DNA of 64,000 nt, from assembly GCF_051859345.1 (NCBI RefSeq), contig NZ_JBHYFV010000014.1, positions 39,820 to 103,819 on the forward strand, read 5' to 3'. How positions within the stretch are numbered: the stretch's first letter is position 1; each line of letters opens with the position of its first letter. Below are positions 32,249-41,526 of this stretch, piece after piece. The notes under the pieces were generated by a model. That model was not told where the DNA came from, made no database searches, and was given only the letters and a program-made list of their open reading frames with translations. The stretch is from Marivita sp051859345 (GTDB lineage Bacteria; Pseudomonadota; Alphaproteobacteria; Rhodobacterales; Rhodobacteraceae). Both the position numbers and the translations under genes were made by a program.

Positions 32249-33154
32249 ATGGACCGTCTTACCGAAATGGAGGCCTTTGCCACGGTTGTGGATCAGGGTG
32301 GCTTTACCGACGCGGCCAAGAAGATGGGCATTTCCAAATCTGCTGTGTCCAAGCATGTGTCCAGCCTTGAAGCGCGTCTTGGCGCACGGCTTTTGAACCG
32401 GACGACCCGACGTGTCAGCCCGACGGAAATCGGGTTGGCGTATTACGATCGCGCGCGCCGTGTACTCAACGATGCAGGCGAGGCCGATGCGCTGGTCACG
32501 TCCATGCAGTCGGATCCGTCCGGTCTCTTGCGGATCAGCGTGGCAACCGATTTCGGTGTAAACCATCTGTCTCCGGTGCTTGGCAATTTCCTGTCGGATT
32601 TCCCGGACATCACGGTCAACATGGTTCTGAACAACCGGTATGTGGAACTGATTTCCGAAGGGTTCGACATGGCGGTGCGCATCGGGGAACTGGAAGACAG
32701 CACCCTGCGTGCCCGCAAGTTGACCGAGACCACAAAGCGGATGATCGCGTCGCCTGCATATTTCGAGAAATATGGCCGTCCGCGGCGCATCGATGATCTC
32801 AACGAACACAAGCTTTTGCATTATTCGAACCAATCCAGCGGCAATGTGTGGAAAGTCACCGCGCCGTCCGGTGAAAAGCGTCAGATCCGCACTGCGGGCT
32901 GGCTTTCGGTGAATGACGGGCAATCTTTGCTGAACGCCTGCGTGGCGGGTCTTGGCATCGCCTACTTGCCGTCGTTCCTTTATGCTGATGCGATGGAACA
33001 GGGGCTGGTCGAAGATGCGATCCCGGACCTGCCTGTCGACACCCAGGGCATTTATGCTGTGTACCCACCGGGCCGGTTTACCCAGCCCAAGGTGCGCGCG
33101 TTCATCGACTTCCTCGTACACCAGTTCGCCGACAAAGGCCCCAAGGACTGGTAA
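32249..33154 (+). CDS. LysR-family transcriptional regulator
   Basis: The 301-residue protein has an N-terminal winged helix-turn-helix (AFATVVDQGGFTDAAKKMGI, then SKSAVSKHVSSLEARLGARL) and a LysR effector-binding domain. It is of the AaeR/CrgA-like branch. The effector is unknown. It is divergent from the DUF4399 gene, with a 213-base shared control region, so it may regulate that gene as well as itself. A terminator follows at 33190. Confidence 0.9.
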   Translation: MDRLTEMEAFATVVDQGGFTDAAKKMGISKSAVSKHVSSLEARLGARLLNRTTRRVSPTEIGLAYYDRARRVLNDAGEADALVTSMQSDPSGLLRISVATDFGVNHLSPVLGNFLSDFPDITVNMVLNNRYVELISEGFDMAVRIGELEDSTLRARKLTETTKRMIASPAYFEKYGRPRRIDDLNEHKLLHYSNQSSGNVWKVTAPSGEKRQIRTAGWLSVNDGQSLLNACVAGLGIAYLPSFLYADAMEQGLVEDAIPDLPVDTQGIYAVYPPGRFTQPKVRAFIDFLVHQFADKGPKDW

Positions 33155-33189
33155 CATAATCCTCCCTCGTCTGTTCGCAGACAACCTTC

Positions 33190-33223
33190 ACGCCTCGAGT
33201 GCCATAGCTCGGGGCGTTTTTTT
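33190..33223 (+). terminator. Rho-independent terminator after LysR gene
   Basis: The arms ACGCCTCGAG and CTCGGGGCGT pair with one T-G wobble around an 8-base loop, followed by seven T residues. Confidence 0.85.
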
Positions 33224-33300
33224 GTGTCGGTTTCCGGGTTGCGACCGGGGGCTTGCGGGGGCAGTGTCTGGCGACCTGTCCACCTTCCGGAGTTGCCGTC

Positions 33301-34089
33301 ATGCCCTTTACCCTTGCCACCTGGAACATCAATTCGGTTCGCCTTCGCGAAGGACTGGTGGCCAAGCTGTTGGCCGAAGAGGCGCCGGATGTGCTTTGCC
33401 TTCAGGAGTGCAAGAGCCCGGTCGACAAGATCCCGCTCGAGCAGTTTCAGGCGCTGGGCTATGGCCACATGATCGCGCGGGGCCAGAAGGGGTATAACGG
33501 CGTGGCCATCCTGTCCAAGCTGCCGATTGAAGATGTGGGTGACAAGGATTTTGCCGGTCTGGGCCATGCGCGGCATGTGGCAGGGCGGTTGGAGAACGGG
33601 GTGACGATCCACAATTTCTATGTACCCGCTGGCGGAGATGTGCCGGATCGCGAGGTGAATGAGAAGTTTGGTCAAAAGCTCGATTATCTGACAGAGATGC
33701 GGGACTGGTTTCACAGCGAACGCCCGGAAAAGGCCATTTTGGTTGGGGATCTGAACATCGCCCCGCGCGAGGATGATGTCTGGTCACACAAGCAATTGCT
33801 CAAGGTGGTGAGCCACACGCCCATCGAGGTCGAACATTTTGGTGAAACGCAGGAAGCGGGACGTTGGGTTGATGTGACCCGGCAGGATATTCCCGAGGGG
33901 TTGCTGTACTCGTGGTGGAGCTATCGCGCCAAGGATTGGGATGCGGCGGATAAGGGTCGGCGGTTGGATCACGTCTGGGCGACGCCGGACATTTCCAACG
34001 CGGCGCATTCGAGTCGTGTGTTCAGAGACGCGCGAGGCTGGGAAAAACCCAGCGATCATGCGCCTGTCTTTGCGACATTCGATCTTTGA
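33301..34089 (+). CDS. xth: Exodeoxyribonuclease III
   Basis: The 262-residue protein has all EEP-family motifs of exonuclease III/AP endonucleases: TWNINSVRLRE, LCLQECKS (catalytic Glu), GYNGVAILSK, LVGDLNIAP, GRRLDHVWAT and a C-terminal PSDHAPVFATF with the catalytic Asp-His. It cuts DNA at abasic sites and trims 3' ends in base excision repair. Length is close to E. coli (268). ATG 33301 is chosen by alignment of the N-terminus. It is convergent with the FadR-type gene, 12 bases apart. Confidence 0.93.
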   Translation: MPFTLATWNINSVRLREGLVAKLLAEEAPDVLCLQECKSPVDKIPLEQFQALGYGHMIARGQKGYNGVAILSKLPIEDVGDKDFAGLGHARHVAGRLENGVTIHNFYVPAGGDVPDREVNEKFGQKLDYLTEMRDWFHSERPEKAILVGDLNIAPREDDVWSHKQLLKVVSHTPIEVEHFGETQEAGRWVDVTRQDIPEGLLYSWWSYRAKDWDAADKGRRLDHVWATPDISNAAHSSRVFRDARGWEKPSDHAPVFATFDL

Positions 34090-34101
34090 CGAGTTGCGTT
34101 G

Positions 34102-34890
34102 TCATGTGCGCATGTTCAGCAATGCCTTGCGGCGGCGCGATACGGTTTCCCTCTGATCCTGCGCACGACCGACGCGGAAACTTCGGGCGACGAAATCGAT
34201 GTGATCGGCGGCTGCGTCCGATGCATCTTCTGGCTGGCCTTTGACGATTGCATCGGCAATCGCCTTGTGCTGGTCGAGCAGCATTTCCCCTGTGCCGTCG
34301 ATGGCGCGCAGGAAGTCGCGGTTGTAGAACACGTTGCGCGCCATGAGCTGATAGATCGCCGTCATGGTGTGGACCATGAGCGAGTTGTGGCTGGCGTCGA
34401 CGATGGCGGCATGGAACCGGACATCCGCATCGCGTGAGGTTTCAGCGTCACCTTTGGCGTGGGCTTTTTCGAGTTCCCGGACGATGCCTTTGAGAATCTC
34501 CCGATCCTCTTCGGTGGCGCGTTCGGCGGCCAGCATGGCGGCAAAACTTTCCTGTTCGCGGCGGAATTCGAGATAATCCTCGAATGCGGTGACGTGGCGC
34601 GCGTAGAGATCGACAAGCGCCGGCGACATGGCTGACCCGACCAGCGGGGCGACAAAATTGCCTTCTCCGTGACGGACGATGATCAGCCCGTTTTCCTCGA
34701 GCCGTTTGAGCGCCTCGCGCACTTTTGGGCGGGAGACTTTCATTTCGTCCGCCAAGGTGCGTTCCGAGGGAAGGCGCGTGCCGTCCTTGAGCACACCGGA
34801 CACAATCAGCTCTTCGATGTGGTGGACAATGGTGTCCGCCACCGATTCGTGACCGATCGGTCCGAAGAGATTTGCGACTGAGTTCGGCAT
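34102..34890 (-). CDS. GntR/FadR-family regulator of the TRAP-lactate locus
   Basis: The 262-residue protein has a GntR winged helix (GTRLPSERTLADEMKVSRPK then VREALKRLEENGLI) and an FCD effector domain with the metal-binding Asp/His pattern (SRDADVRFHAAIVDASHN, then LDQHKAIADAI). It is divergent from the TRAP transporter and dld genes, the position of an LldR-type regulator of lactate use. The gene is intact although its presumed targets are broken. The effector is inferred, not known. Confidence 0.85.
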   Translation of the reverse strand: MPNSVANLFGPIGHESVADTIVHHIEELIVSGVLKDGTRLPSERTLADEMKVSRPKVREALKRLEENGLIIVRHGEGNFVAPLVGSAMSPALVDLYARHVTAFEDYLEFRREQESFAAMLAAERATEEDREILKGIVRELEKAHAKGDAETSRDADVRFHAAIVDASHNSLMVHTMTAIYQLMARNVFYNRDFLRAIDGTGEMLLDQHKAIADAIVKGQPEDASDAAADHIDFVARSFRVGRAQDQRETVSRRRKALLNMRT

Positions 34891-35208
34891 TGGGTGCCCC
34901 GCGTGTCAGGTCATGTAGTGGTAAAATAAGTGATCCTTCAGAACGATCAACGAGAATGTCGCAGCCATGCAATTGGCGCGGATCTGGTTGCGAAAAAAGA
35001 ATATTAAAATCAGTAGTTTGCTCGAAAATTGTTTCCAACAATATTTTTCATTCCGAAACCGTATGCGGCTGCATTCTAGGCGAGTTTGGAAGGCAGTGGT
35101 CACAAAATTTTTGATTTGAATGTGTGGTAAACAATATGAACCACTGCATCTCGGGCTGACGGCCCGGTGATTTCCCCGGCGCTGACCGGATGACCCTGAG
35201 GAGGAAAC
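34891..35208. promoter_or_regulatory. Divergent control region with probable GntR operator
   Basis: The 318 bases between the regulator and dctP carry no gene and are AT-rich. GTGGT at 35124-35128 and ACCAC at 35140-35144 form an inverted repeat with an 11-base gap, fitting GntR/FCD operators. It overlaps a possible promoter (TTGATT at 35111-35116, TATGAA at 35135-35140), so bound regulator would block dctP. AGGAGGA precedes the dctP ATG. Confidence 0.5.
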
Positions 35209-36248
35209 ATGAAAAACGTACTCACCAGCCTGGCTGTGGCAGCGGCTGTTCTGACAGCCTCGGCTGCCCATGCCGCCGACAAGCTTTTGCTCAAGACACC
35301 CATCGCGTTCTCGACCGCGTTGCCGGGTCTGGGCACGCCCATTCCGCGTGTTGCGGATCAGCTTGACCTGATGTCGGGCGGCACGCTCAAGATGAAGGTG
35401 TATGAGCCGGGCAAGCTTGTCGATCCGTTTGAAATTCTGGACGCGGTCAGCACCGGGAAGATCAATTCGGGCTACACCAACGCCGGGTATTGGGCGGGCA
35501 AGATCCCCGCGTCGCCGCTATTCTCGGCTGTACCGTTTGGCCCCGAAGCGGGCGAATACATGGCATGGCTGTATTACGGGAACGGCATGAGCCTCTATCA
35601 GGAGATGTACGATCAGGCGGGATATAACGTCCATGTCCTGCCTTGTGCGATCCTGGCGCCGGAAACGTCGGGTTGGTTTGCGAAAGAGATCAACACACCG
35701 GCGGATCTTCAGGGTCTGAAGATGCGGTTCTTCGGTCTGGGTGGCAAGGTCACGCAGAAGCTGGGCGTGGCGACATCGCTGCTTCCGGGGGGCGAGATTT
35801 TCCCGGCGCTGGAGAAAGGTGCGATTGACGCGACCGAGTTTTCGATGCCCGCCTCGGGTTCCACAAGCTGGTCAAGTACAACTACTTCCCCGGCTGGCAC
35901 CAGCAGGCGACCGTGTTCGAGTTGATGATCAACAAGGATGTCTGGGCCGACGCGACCGACCAGCACAAGGCGATCATCACCAATGCCTGCAAGGCGTCAA
36001 TGGCGGACAGCTTTGCCGAAGGTGAGGCGATCCAGCACGCGGCGCTGATCGACAATGTCGAAAACAACGGTGTCGAGGTCAAGCAGTGGTCGCAGGAGAT
36101 GCTGGATACGTTCGAGCAGACCTGGAACGCCGTTGCGGAAGAAGAAGCGGCGAACAACGAATTCTTTGCCAAGGTTCTGGCTGACATGAACGCGTTCCGT
36201 GCCGGATACTCCATGTGGAAAGAGAACGCTTTCCTGCCGCGCAAATAA
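35209..36248 (+). pseudogene. dctP: TRAP transporter substrate-binding protein DctP, frameshifted
   Basis: The first 216 or so codons give a normal DctP: signal peptide (MKNVLTSLAVAAAVLTASAA), then PIAFSTALPGLGTPI and AIDATEFSMPA. At about 35853 the frame breaks: the next family residues (GFHKLVKYNYFPGWHQQATV) continue in another frame to 36248. Typical proteins have a few more residues at the break, so a small deletion, about 10 or 13 bases, is the likely cause. The protein would bind an organic acid, probably lactate by context, in the periplasm. As it stands it yields a truncated, non-functional product. Confidence 0.85.
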
Positions 36249-36362
36249 TCCTGCGCATCGGTGGCGACCTCATGGTCGGGTCGCCGCACCTTCATTCGTT
36301 TTTCAATTTTTCAAACGTGGACGCCGGAGGTTTCCCTTTGGCGAAGGGCTGGAGGCACCATC

Positions 36363-36957
36363 ATGGTTGATACCGTCAAATGGGGCGACCGTCCTTGCGT
36401 TGGGGTATCGCAAGCTGACGGTTGCGAAACTGGTCAATGTCCTCAAGTCGACCTTCAACACCACCGCCTATATCTTTGCGATCTTCCTTGGCGCGACAGT
36501 GTTTTCATATGTGTTGTGCGAAATGGGCGGGGATCAGTTGATCGAGGACATGATCCTTGGCACCGGCTTTGGGCCGAACGGAACGATCCTGGTGATCTTG
36601 TTCATCGTGTTCCTGTTGGGGTTCGTGCTTGACTGGATCGAGATCACGCTGATCGTGCTGCCATTGATGCGTCCGATCGTGAATGCGCTGGGTCTGGATA
36701 TTCCGGGGTTCGGCGTGGTGGATGAGGCGGCGCTGGTGTGGTTCGTGATCCTTGTGGCGGTGACGTTGCAGACCTCGTTCATGACACCGTCGGTCGGGTT
36801 TGCGCTTTTCTACCTCAAGGGTGTGTGCCCGCCGGAAATCTAGCTGGGTCATATCTACCGCGGGGTGGTGCCTTTTGTCTTGTTGCAGTTGACCGGGTTG
36901 GCCTTGGTCTTTTTTCTTCCATGGCTTGCGACTTGGCTGCCATCTGTCGCCTACTGA
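36363..36957 (+). pseudogene. dctM: Remnant of TRAP permease genes dctQ and dctM
   Basis: A ribosome-binding site (GGAGG) and ATG at 36363 look like the start of dctQ, but after about seven codons the sequence jumps, out of frame, into the second half of dctM (GATVLALGYRKLTVAKLVNV). The rest of dctQ and roughly the first half of dctM are missing. The dctM part is then broken by an in-frame TAG at 36841-36843 and continues in the same frame (LGHIYRGVVPFVLLQL) to a normal end at 36957. A functional membrane transporter cannot be made. Confidence 0.85.
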
Positions 36958-36979
36958 GCCTGGGTAGGGGAAAAGACCG

Positions 36980-38665
36980 ATGATGGACGACGACCTTCTG
37001 AAGCGATTGCGCGATGTGGTCGGGACACGTCATGTCCTGACCGGCGCCAAACAGACCGAGCGGTTCCGAAAGGGGTTCCGCTCGGGTGAGGGGGATGCGC
37101 TGGCAGTGGTGCAACCCGCGACGGTTCTTGAGCAATGGCAGGTCTTGCAGGCTTGTGTAGCCGCAGACAAGATCGTCATCATGCAAGCCGCCAATACCGG
37201 GTTGACCGAAGGGTCCACGCCAAAGGGCACCTATGATCGGGATGTGGTGCTGATCAACACGCGGCGAATGGATGCGATCCATACGGTCAATGGTGGCGAA
37301 CAGGTGCTAAGCCTGCCGGGGGCGACCTTGTTTGCCTTGGAGAAACTGCTGATACCGCTGGGGCGGCAGCCGCATTCGGTGATCGGATCATCCTGCATCG
37401 GCGCGTCGATCATCGGCGGCGTGTGCAACAATTCCGGTGGATCGCTGATCGAACGAGGGCCAAGCTATACCGAGCTGTCGCTGTTTGCGCGCATCACCGA
37501 AGACGGGCAGTTGGAGTTGGTCAATCACCTTGGGATTTCCCTGGGGGATACACCCGAAGAGATTCTGACCCGCGTTCAGACGGGTGCGTTTTCCGACGCC
37601 GATCTGTAGGCCACCAACAAACGCGCGTCGGATACCGAGTATCACCATCGGGTGCGCGATGTAGAGGCCGACACGCCTGCGCGCTTCAATGCCGATAAAC
37701 GACGGCTGTACGAGGCTGCGGGATGTGCGGGCAAGCTGGCGGTGTTCGCGGTGCGTCTTGATACCTATCCCATCAATACCGACGAGCGGACATTCTATAT
37801 CGGGACGAACGATCCTGATGCGTTGACAGAGTTGCGGCGGCACATCCTGATGGAGTTCGACAGCCTGCCAGTGTCCGGCGAATACATGCACCGCGAGATT
37901 TTCGATATTTCCGAGACCTACGGCAAAGACACGGTCATGATGATCGACTGGCTCGGAACCGACAAGCTTCCGACCTTTTTCGCACTCAAGGGCGCGGTCG
38001 ATGCGCGGTTGAACAAGTTCGCGCTGACACGCGGGTTCACGGATCGGTTCATGCAATTCGCGTCACGTCTCGCGCCCAAGGTGTTGCCCAAGCGGCTGAC
38101 CGCGTATCGGGATCGGTTTGAACATCACCTCATTCTCAAAATGCGAGATGGTGGGATTGCCGAAGCGCGTGCCTTCCATGCGGGGTTTTTCGCCAAGCGG
38201 GACGGGGATTTCTTTGAATGCACGCCGCGAGAGGGCAAGATGGCCGGGCTCAACCGTTTTGCCGCCGCCGGCGCCGCGATTCGGTATCAGACTGTGCATC
38301 GGGAAGAGGTGGAGGATATTCTTGCTTTGGATATCGCGCTCAAGCGGAATGAACGTGTGTGGCTGGAAGAGCTTCCTGCAACAATCGCCGACAAGCTGGT
38401 ACACAAGCTTTATTATGGGCATTTCTTCTGTCACGTTCTGCATCAGGACTACATCGTGAAGAAGGGTGTGGATGTGGCTGCTCTCAAGGCCGAGATGCTT
38501 GAATTGCTGGACCAGCGCAGGGCGGAATACCCGGCAGAGCATAATGTGGGCCACATTTACAAAGCCAAGCCGGATCTTGCAGACTTTTACCGGTCGATTG
38601 ATCCGACCAATTCGTTCAACCCGGGTATCGGCAAGATGTCGCGTTGCAAGAACTACGCTGCTTAG
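36980..38665 (+). pseudogene. dld: Respiratory FAD-dependent D-lactate dehydrogenase, amber-interrupted
   Basis: The 561-codon frame encodes a membrane-bound quinone-linked D-lactate dehydrogenase like E. coli Dld (571 residues). The N-terminal FAD domain has QAANTGLTEGSTPKG and GSSCIGASIIGGVCNNSGG; the C-terminal part has AAGCAGKLAVFAVRLDTYP, YYGHFFCHVLHQDY and SFNPGIGK. Codon 210 is TAG (37607-37609); the same frame continues intact on both sides. Any product would be 209 residues and lack the substrate domain. It follows the broken TRAP genes by 22 bases and would have oxidised imported D-lactate. Confidence 0.88.
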
Positions 38666-38846
38666 ATTGTTTAGCGTTGAACTAATTTGCTATGCACCTG
38701 ACGCATGGAGGTTATGCCGAAGCGCTACTGCCGCAAGGGAACCCGGCATGCTAGAGGCGCGTTGACTTCATTAGGCCAATTCAATCGTGTGGGTTGGTTG
38801 GGATTTAAACTAAAGACCAAAAGGTCTGGCCAAGGGAAGAGGGCAC

Positions 38847-41507
38847 ATGAAAGACACCCCGAACGATATTGACCCGGTCGAATCCCAGGAATGGCAAGAT
38901 GCGATAGAGGACGTCATCCTTCGCGATGGTGCAGATCGCGCGCATTTCCTGCTCGACAAGGCGGTTCAACAGGCGCGGGCCGCAGGGGCAAAGCTGCCCT
39001 TTTCGGCAAACACGCCATATCAGAACACAATCGCTCTGGATGACGAAGTCGACATCCCCGGCGATACGGAAATGGAATGGCGTATCCGCACCATCAACCG
39101 CTGGAACGCAATGGCGACCGTGGTCAAGCGGAACAAGGTGAGCAGCGAATACGGTGGTCATATCGCGTCATTCGCGTCGTCTGCCGCGCTATATGATATA
39201 GGGCTTAACCATTTTTGGCGCGCGAAGTCCGCGATCCACGGTGGCGATCTGGTGTTCTTTCAGGGTCATGTCATCCCCGGCATTTATGCACGGTCCTTCA
39301 TGGAAGGCCGGATCAGCACCGAGGAGTTGGAAAACTTTCGGTCCGAAGTGGCTGGCGGCGGGCTGAGTTCCTATCCGCACCCGTGGCTGATGCCGGATTA
39401 CTGGCAGTTCCCGACCGTTTCGATGGGTCTGGGGCCGCTCATGGCGATCTACCAGGCGCGGTTCATGAAATACATGCACAACCGGGGTCTGATTGACGCT
39501 GCGGACCGCAAGGTCTGGTGTTTCCTGGGCGATGGCGAGATGGACGAACCCGAAAGCCGGGGTGCGATTGATCTGGCGCATCGGGAAGGGTTGGACAACC
39601 TGATCTTCGTTGTGAACTGCAACTTGCAGCGCCTTGATGGCCCTGTGCGCGGCAACGGCAAGATCGTTCAGGAGCTCGAAGGCGATTTCCGCGGTGCCGG
39701 CTGGGACGTGATCAAGCTGCTGTGGGGTCGCGGTTGGGACGAATTGCTGGAGCGTGACACCTCCGGCAAACTGCGCCAGTTGATGGATGAAACCGTCGAT
39801 GGCGACTACCAGACGTTCAAATCCAAGGACGGCGCCTATATCCGCGAGCATTTCTTCGGCAAGTACCCGAAAACGGCGGCTTTGGTCGAAGAGTGGAGCG
39901 ACGACCAGATCTGGGCGCTGCGCCGTGGCGGGCATGATCCCAAGAAGGTCTACAATGCCTTCCTGCGGGCCAGCCAGGCCAAAGGTACGCCGACCTGTCT
40001 GCTGGTCAAGACGGTCAAAGGTTACGGCATGGGCACAGCTGGCGAAGGCCAGAACACCACGCACCAGCAGAAGAAGATGCAACTGGATCAGCTTAAGACG
40101 ATGCGGGATCGGTTCAAAATTCCGGTGACAGATAAGGAGCTGGAAAAGGACATCCCGTTTGTCAGCCTGAACAATGCGCAGAAAGCCTATCTGGCGGATC
40201 GCCGCAAGGATCTGGGCGGCGAATTCCCCAAGCGGGACTGGCGGAACGCTCCCAAGCTTGAAATTCCGGCGCTGGACAAGTTCAAGGGTCAACTTGAATC
40301 CACCGGCGACCGCGAGATTTCGACCACGATGGCGTTTGTCCGTATCCTGACGACGCTCTTGCGCGACAAGAAGGTCGGCAAGAACGTCGTGCCGATTGTA
40401 CCGGACGAAAGCCGGACCTTTGGGATGGAAGGTCTGTTCCGGTCGGTGGGAATTTATAACCCGCTGGGCCAGCACTACACGCCCGAAGATCGTGACCAGA
40501 TGATGTATTACAAGGAAAGCCTGGACGGTCAGGTTCTTCAGGAAGGCATCAACGAAGCGGGCGCGATGGCCGACTGGATTGCGGCGGCGACGTCGTATTC
40601 GAACCACGGCGTGCCGATGATCCCGTTCTTCATCTACTATTCGATGTTCGGCTTCCAGCGGATCGGTGATCTGTGCTGGGCGGCGGGCGACAGCCGGGCG
40701 CGGGGCTTCATGCTGGGCGGGACCGCCGGGCGAACCACGCTGAACGGCGAAGGCTTGCAGCACGAGGACGGGCACAGCCACATCTTGGCCAGCACCATTC
40801 CGAATTGCATCAGCTATGATCCGACCTTCAGCTATGAGGTCGCGGTGATTGTGCAGAACGGGTTGCAGCGGATGTTTGTCGATCAGGAGGATGTGTATTT
40901 CTACCTGACCTTGATGAACGAGAATTATCACCATCCCGAAATGCCGATGGGCGCTGAGGAAGGTATCATCAAGGGTCTTTACCGGATGCGGAAAGAGGCC
41001 AAACCGGGCAAGAAGCATGTCAATCTGATGGGGTCGGGCACCATTCTGGTGCAGGCTCTCAAGGCGGCCGAGATGCTCAAGGAAGATTTTGGTGTCACCT
41101 CGGACATCTGGTCGGCCACGTCGCTGAACGAACTGGCGCGGGACGGTCAGGATTGTGTGCGTCACAACCGTCTGAACCCACTTGCCGACGAAAAGGTGCC
41201 TTATGTGACCCAGCTGCTTGAGGGTGCAAAAGGTCCGATTATCGCGGCAACGGATTACATGAAGAACTTTGCTGAACAAATCCGCGCCTATGTGCCGGGC
41301 CGTTACACGGTTCTGGGCACCGATGGGTATGGACGGTCGGACAGCCGGGTAAACCTGCGGCGGTTCTTCGAGGTGGACGCCAATCATATCGCGGCTGCCG
41401 CGATGGTCGATCTGTTCCGCGAAGGTGCGGTGAGTGAGAAAGACCTGAAAGCAGCATTGAAGAAATATGACATCGACGGCGAAAAGCCGAACCCGCGTCT
41501 GGTGTGA
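38847..41507 (+). CDS. aceE: Pyruvate dehydrogenase E1 component, homodimeric type
   Basis: The 886-residue protein is of the single-chain AceE type: thiamine diphosphate site around CFLGDGEMDEPESRGAIDLA and NCNLQRLDGPVRGNGK, then GEGQNTTHQQKKM and a transketolase-like C-terminal half. It decarboxylates pyruvate and passes the acetyl group to the E2 lipoyl domain. Most alphaproteobacteria use the two-chain PdhAB form, so this operon is the gammaproteobacterial kind. A GGGAAGAGGG ribosome-binding region precedes ATG 38847; aceF starts 19 bases after the stop. A weak promoter-like pair (TTGTTT 38667, TATGCA 38691) lies upstream. Confidence 0.95.
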   Translation: MKDTPNDIDPVESQEWQDAIEDVILRDGADRAHFLLDKAVQQARAAGAKLPFSANTPYQNTIALDDEVDIPGDTEMEWRIRTINRWNAMATVVKRNKVSSEYGGHIASFASSAALYDIGLNHFWRAKSAIHGGDLVFFQGHVIPGIYARSFMEGRISTEELENFRSEVAGGGLSSYPHPWLMPDYWQFPTVSMGLGPLMAIYQARFMKYMHNRGLIDAADRKVWCFLGDGEMDEPESRGAIDLAHREGLDNLIFVVNCNLQRLDGPVRGNGKIVQELEGDFRGAGWDVIKLLWGRGWDELLERDTSGKLRQLMDETVDGDYQTFKSKDGAYIREHFFGKYPKTAALVEEWSDDQIWALRRGGHDPKKVYNAFLRASQAKGTPTCLLVKTVKGYGMGTAGEGQNTTHQQKKMQLDQLKTMRDRFKIPVTDKELEKDIPFVSLNNAQKAYLADRRKDLGGEFPKRDWRNAPKLEIPALDKFKGQLESTGDREISTTMAFVRILTTLLRDKKVGKNVVPIVPDESRTFGMEGLFRSVGIYNPLGQHYTPEDRDQMMYYKESLDGQVLQEGINEAGAMADWIAAATSYSNHGVPMIPFFIYYSMFGFQRIGDLCWAAGDSRARGFMLGGTAGRTTLNGEGLQHEDGHSHILASTIPNCISYDPTFSYEVAVIVQNGLQRMFVDQEDVYFYLTLMNENYHHPEMPMGAEEGIIKGLYRMRKEAKPGKKHVNLMGSGTILVQALKAAEMLKEDFGVTSDIWSATSLNELARDGQDCVRHNRLNPLADEKVPYVTQLLEGAKGPIIAATDYMKNFAEQIRAYVPGRYTVLGTDGYGRSDSRVNLRRFFEVDANHIAAAAMVDLFREGAVSEKDLKAALKKYDIDGEKPNPRLV

Positions 41508-41526
41508 GCGGGAGGAGAACAAGATT

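Noticed and set aside
36841..37609. Stop-codon reassignment or suppression
   Set aside because: TAG is used as a normal stop by several intact genes here (for example at 30891-30893, 53988-53990 and 61602-61604), so nonsense mutation in a decaying operon is the better reading.
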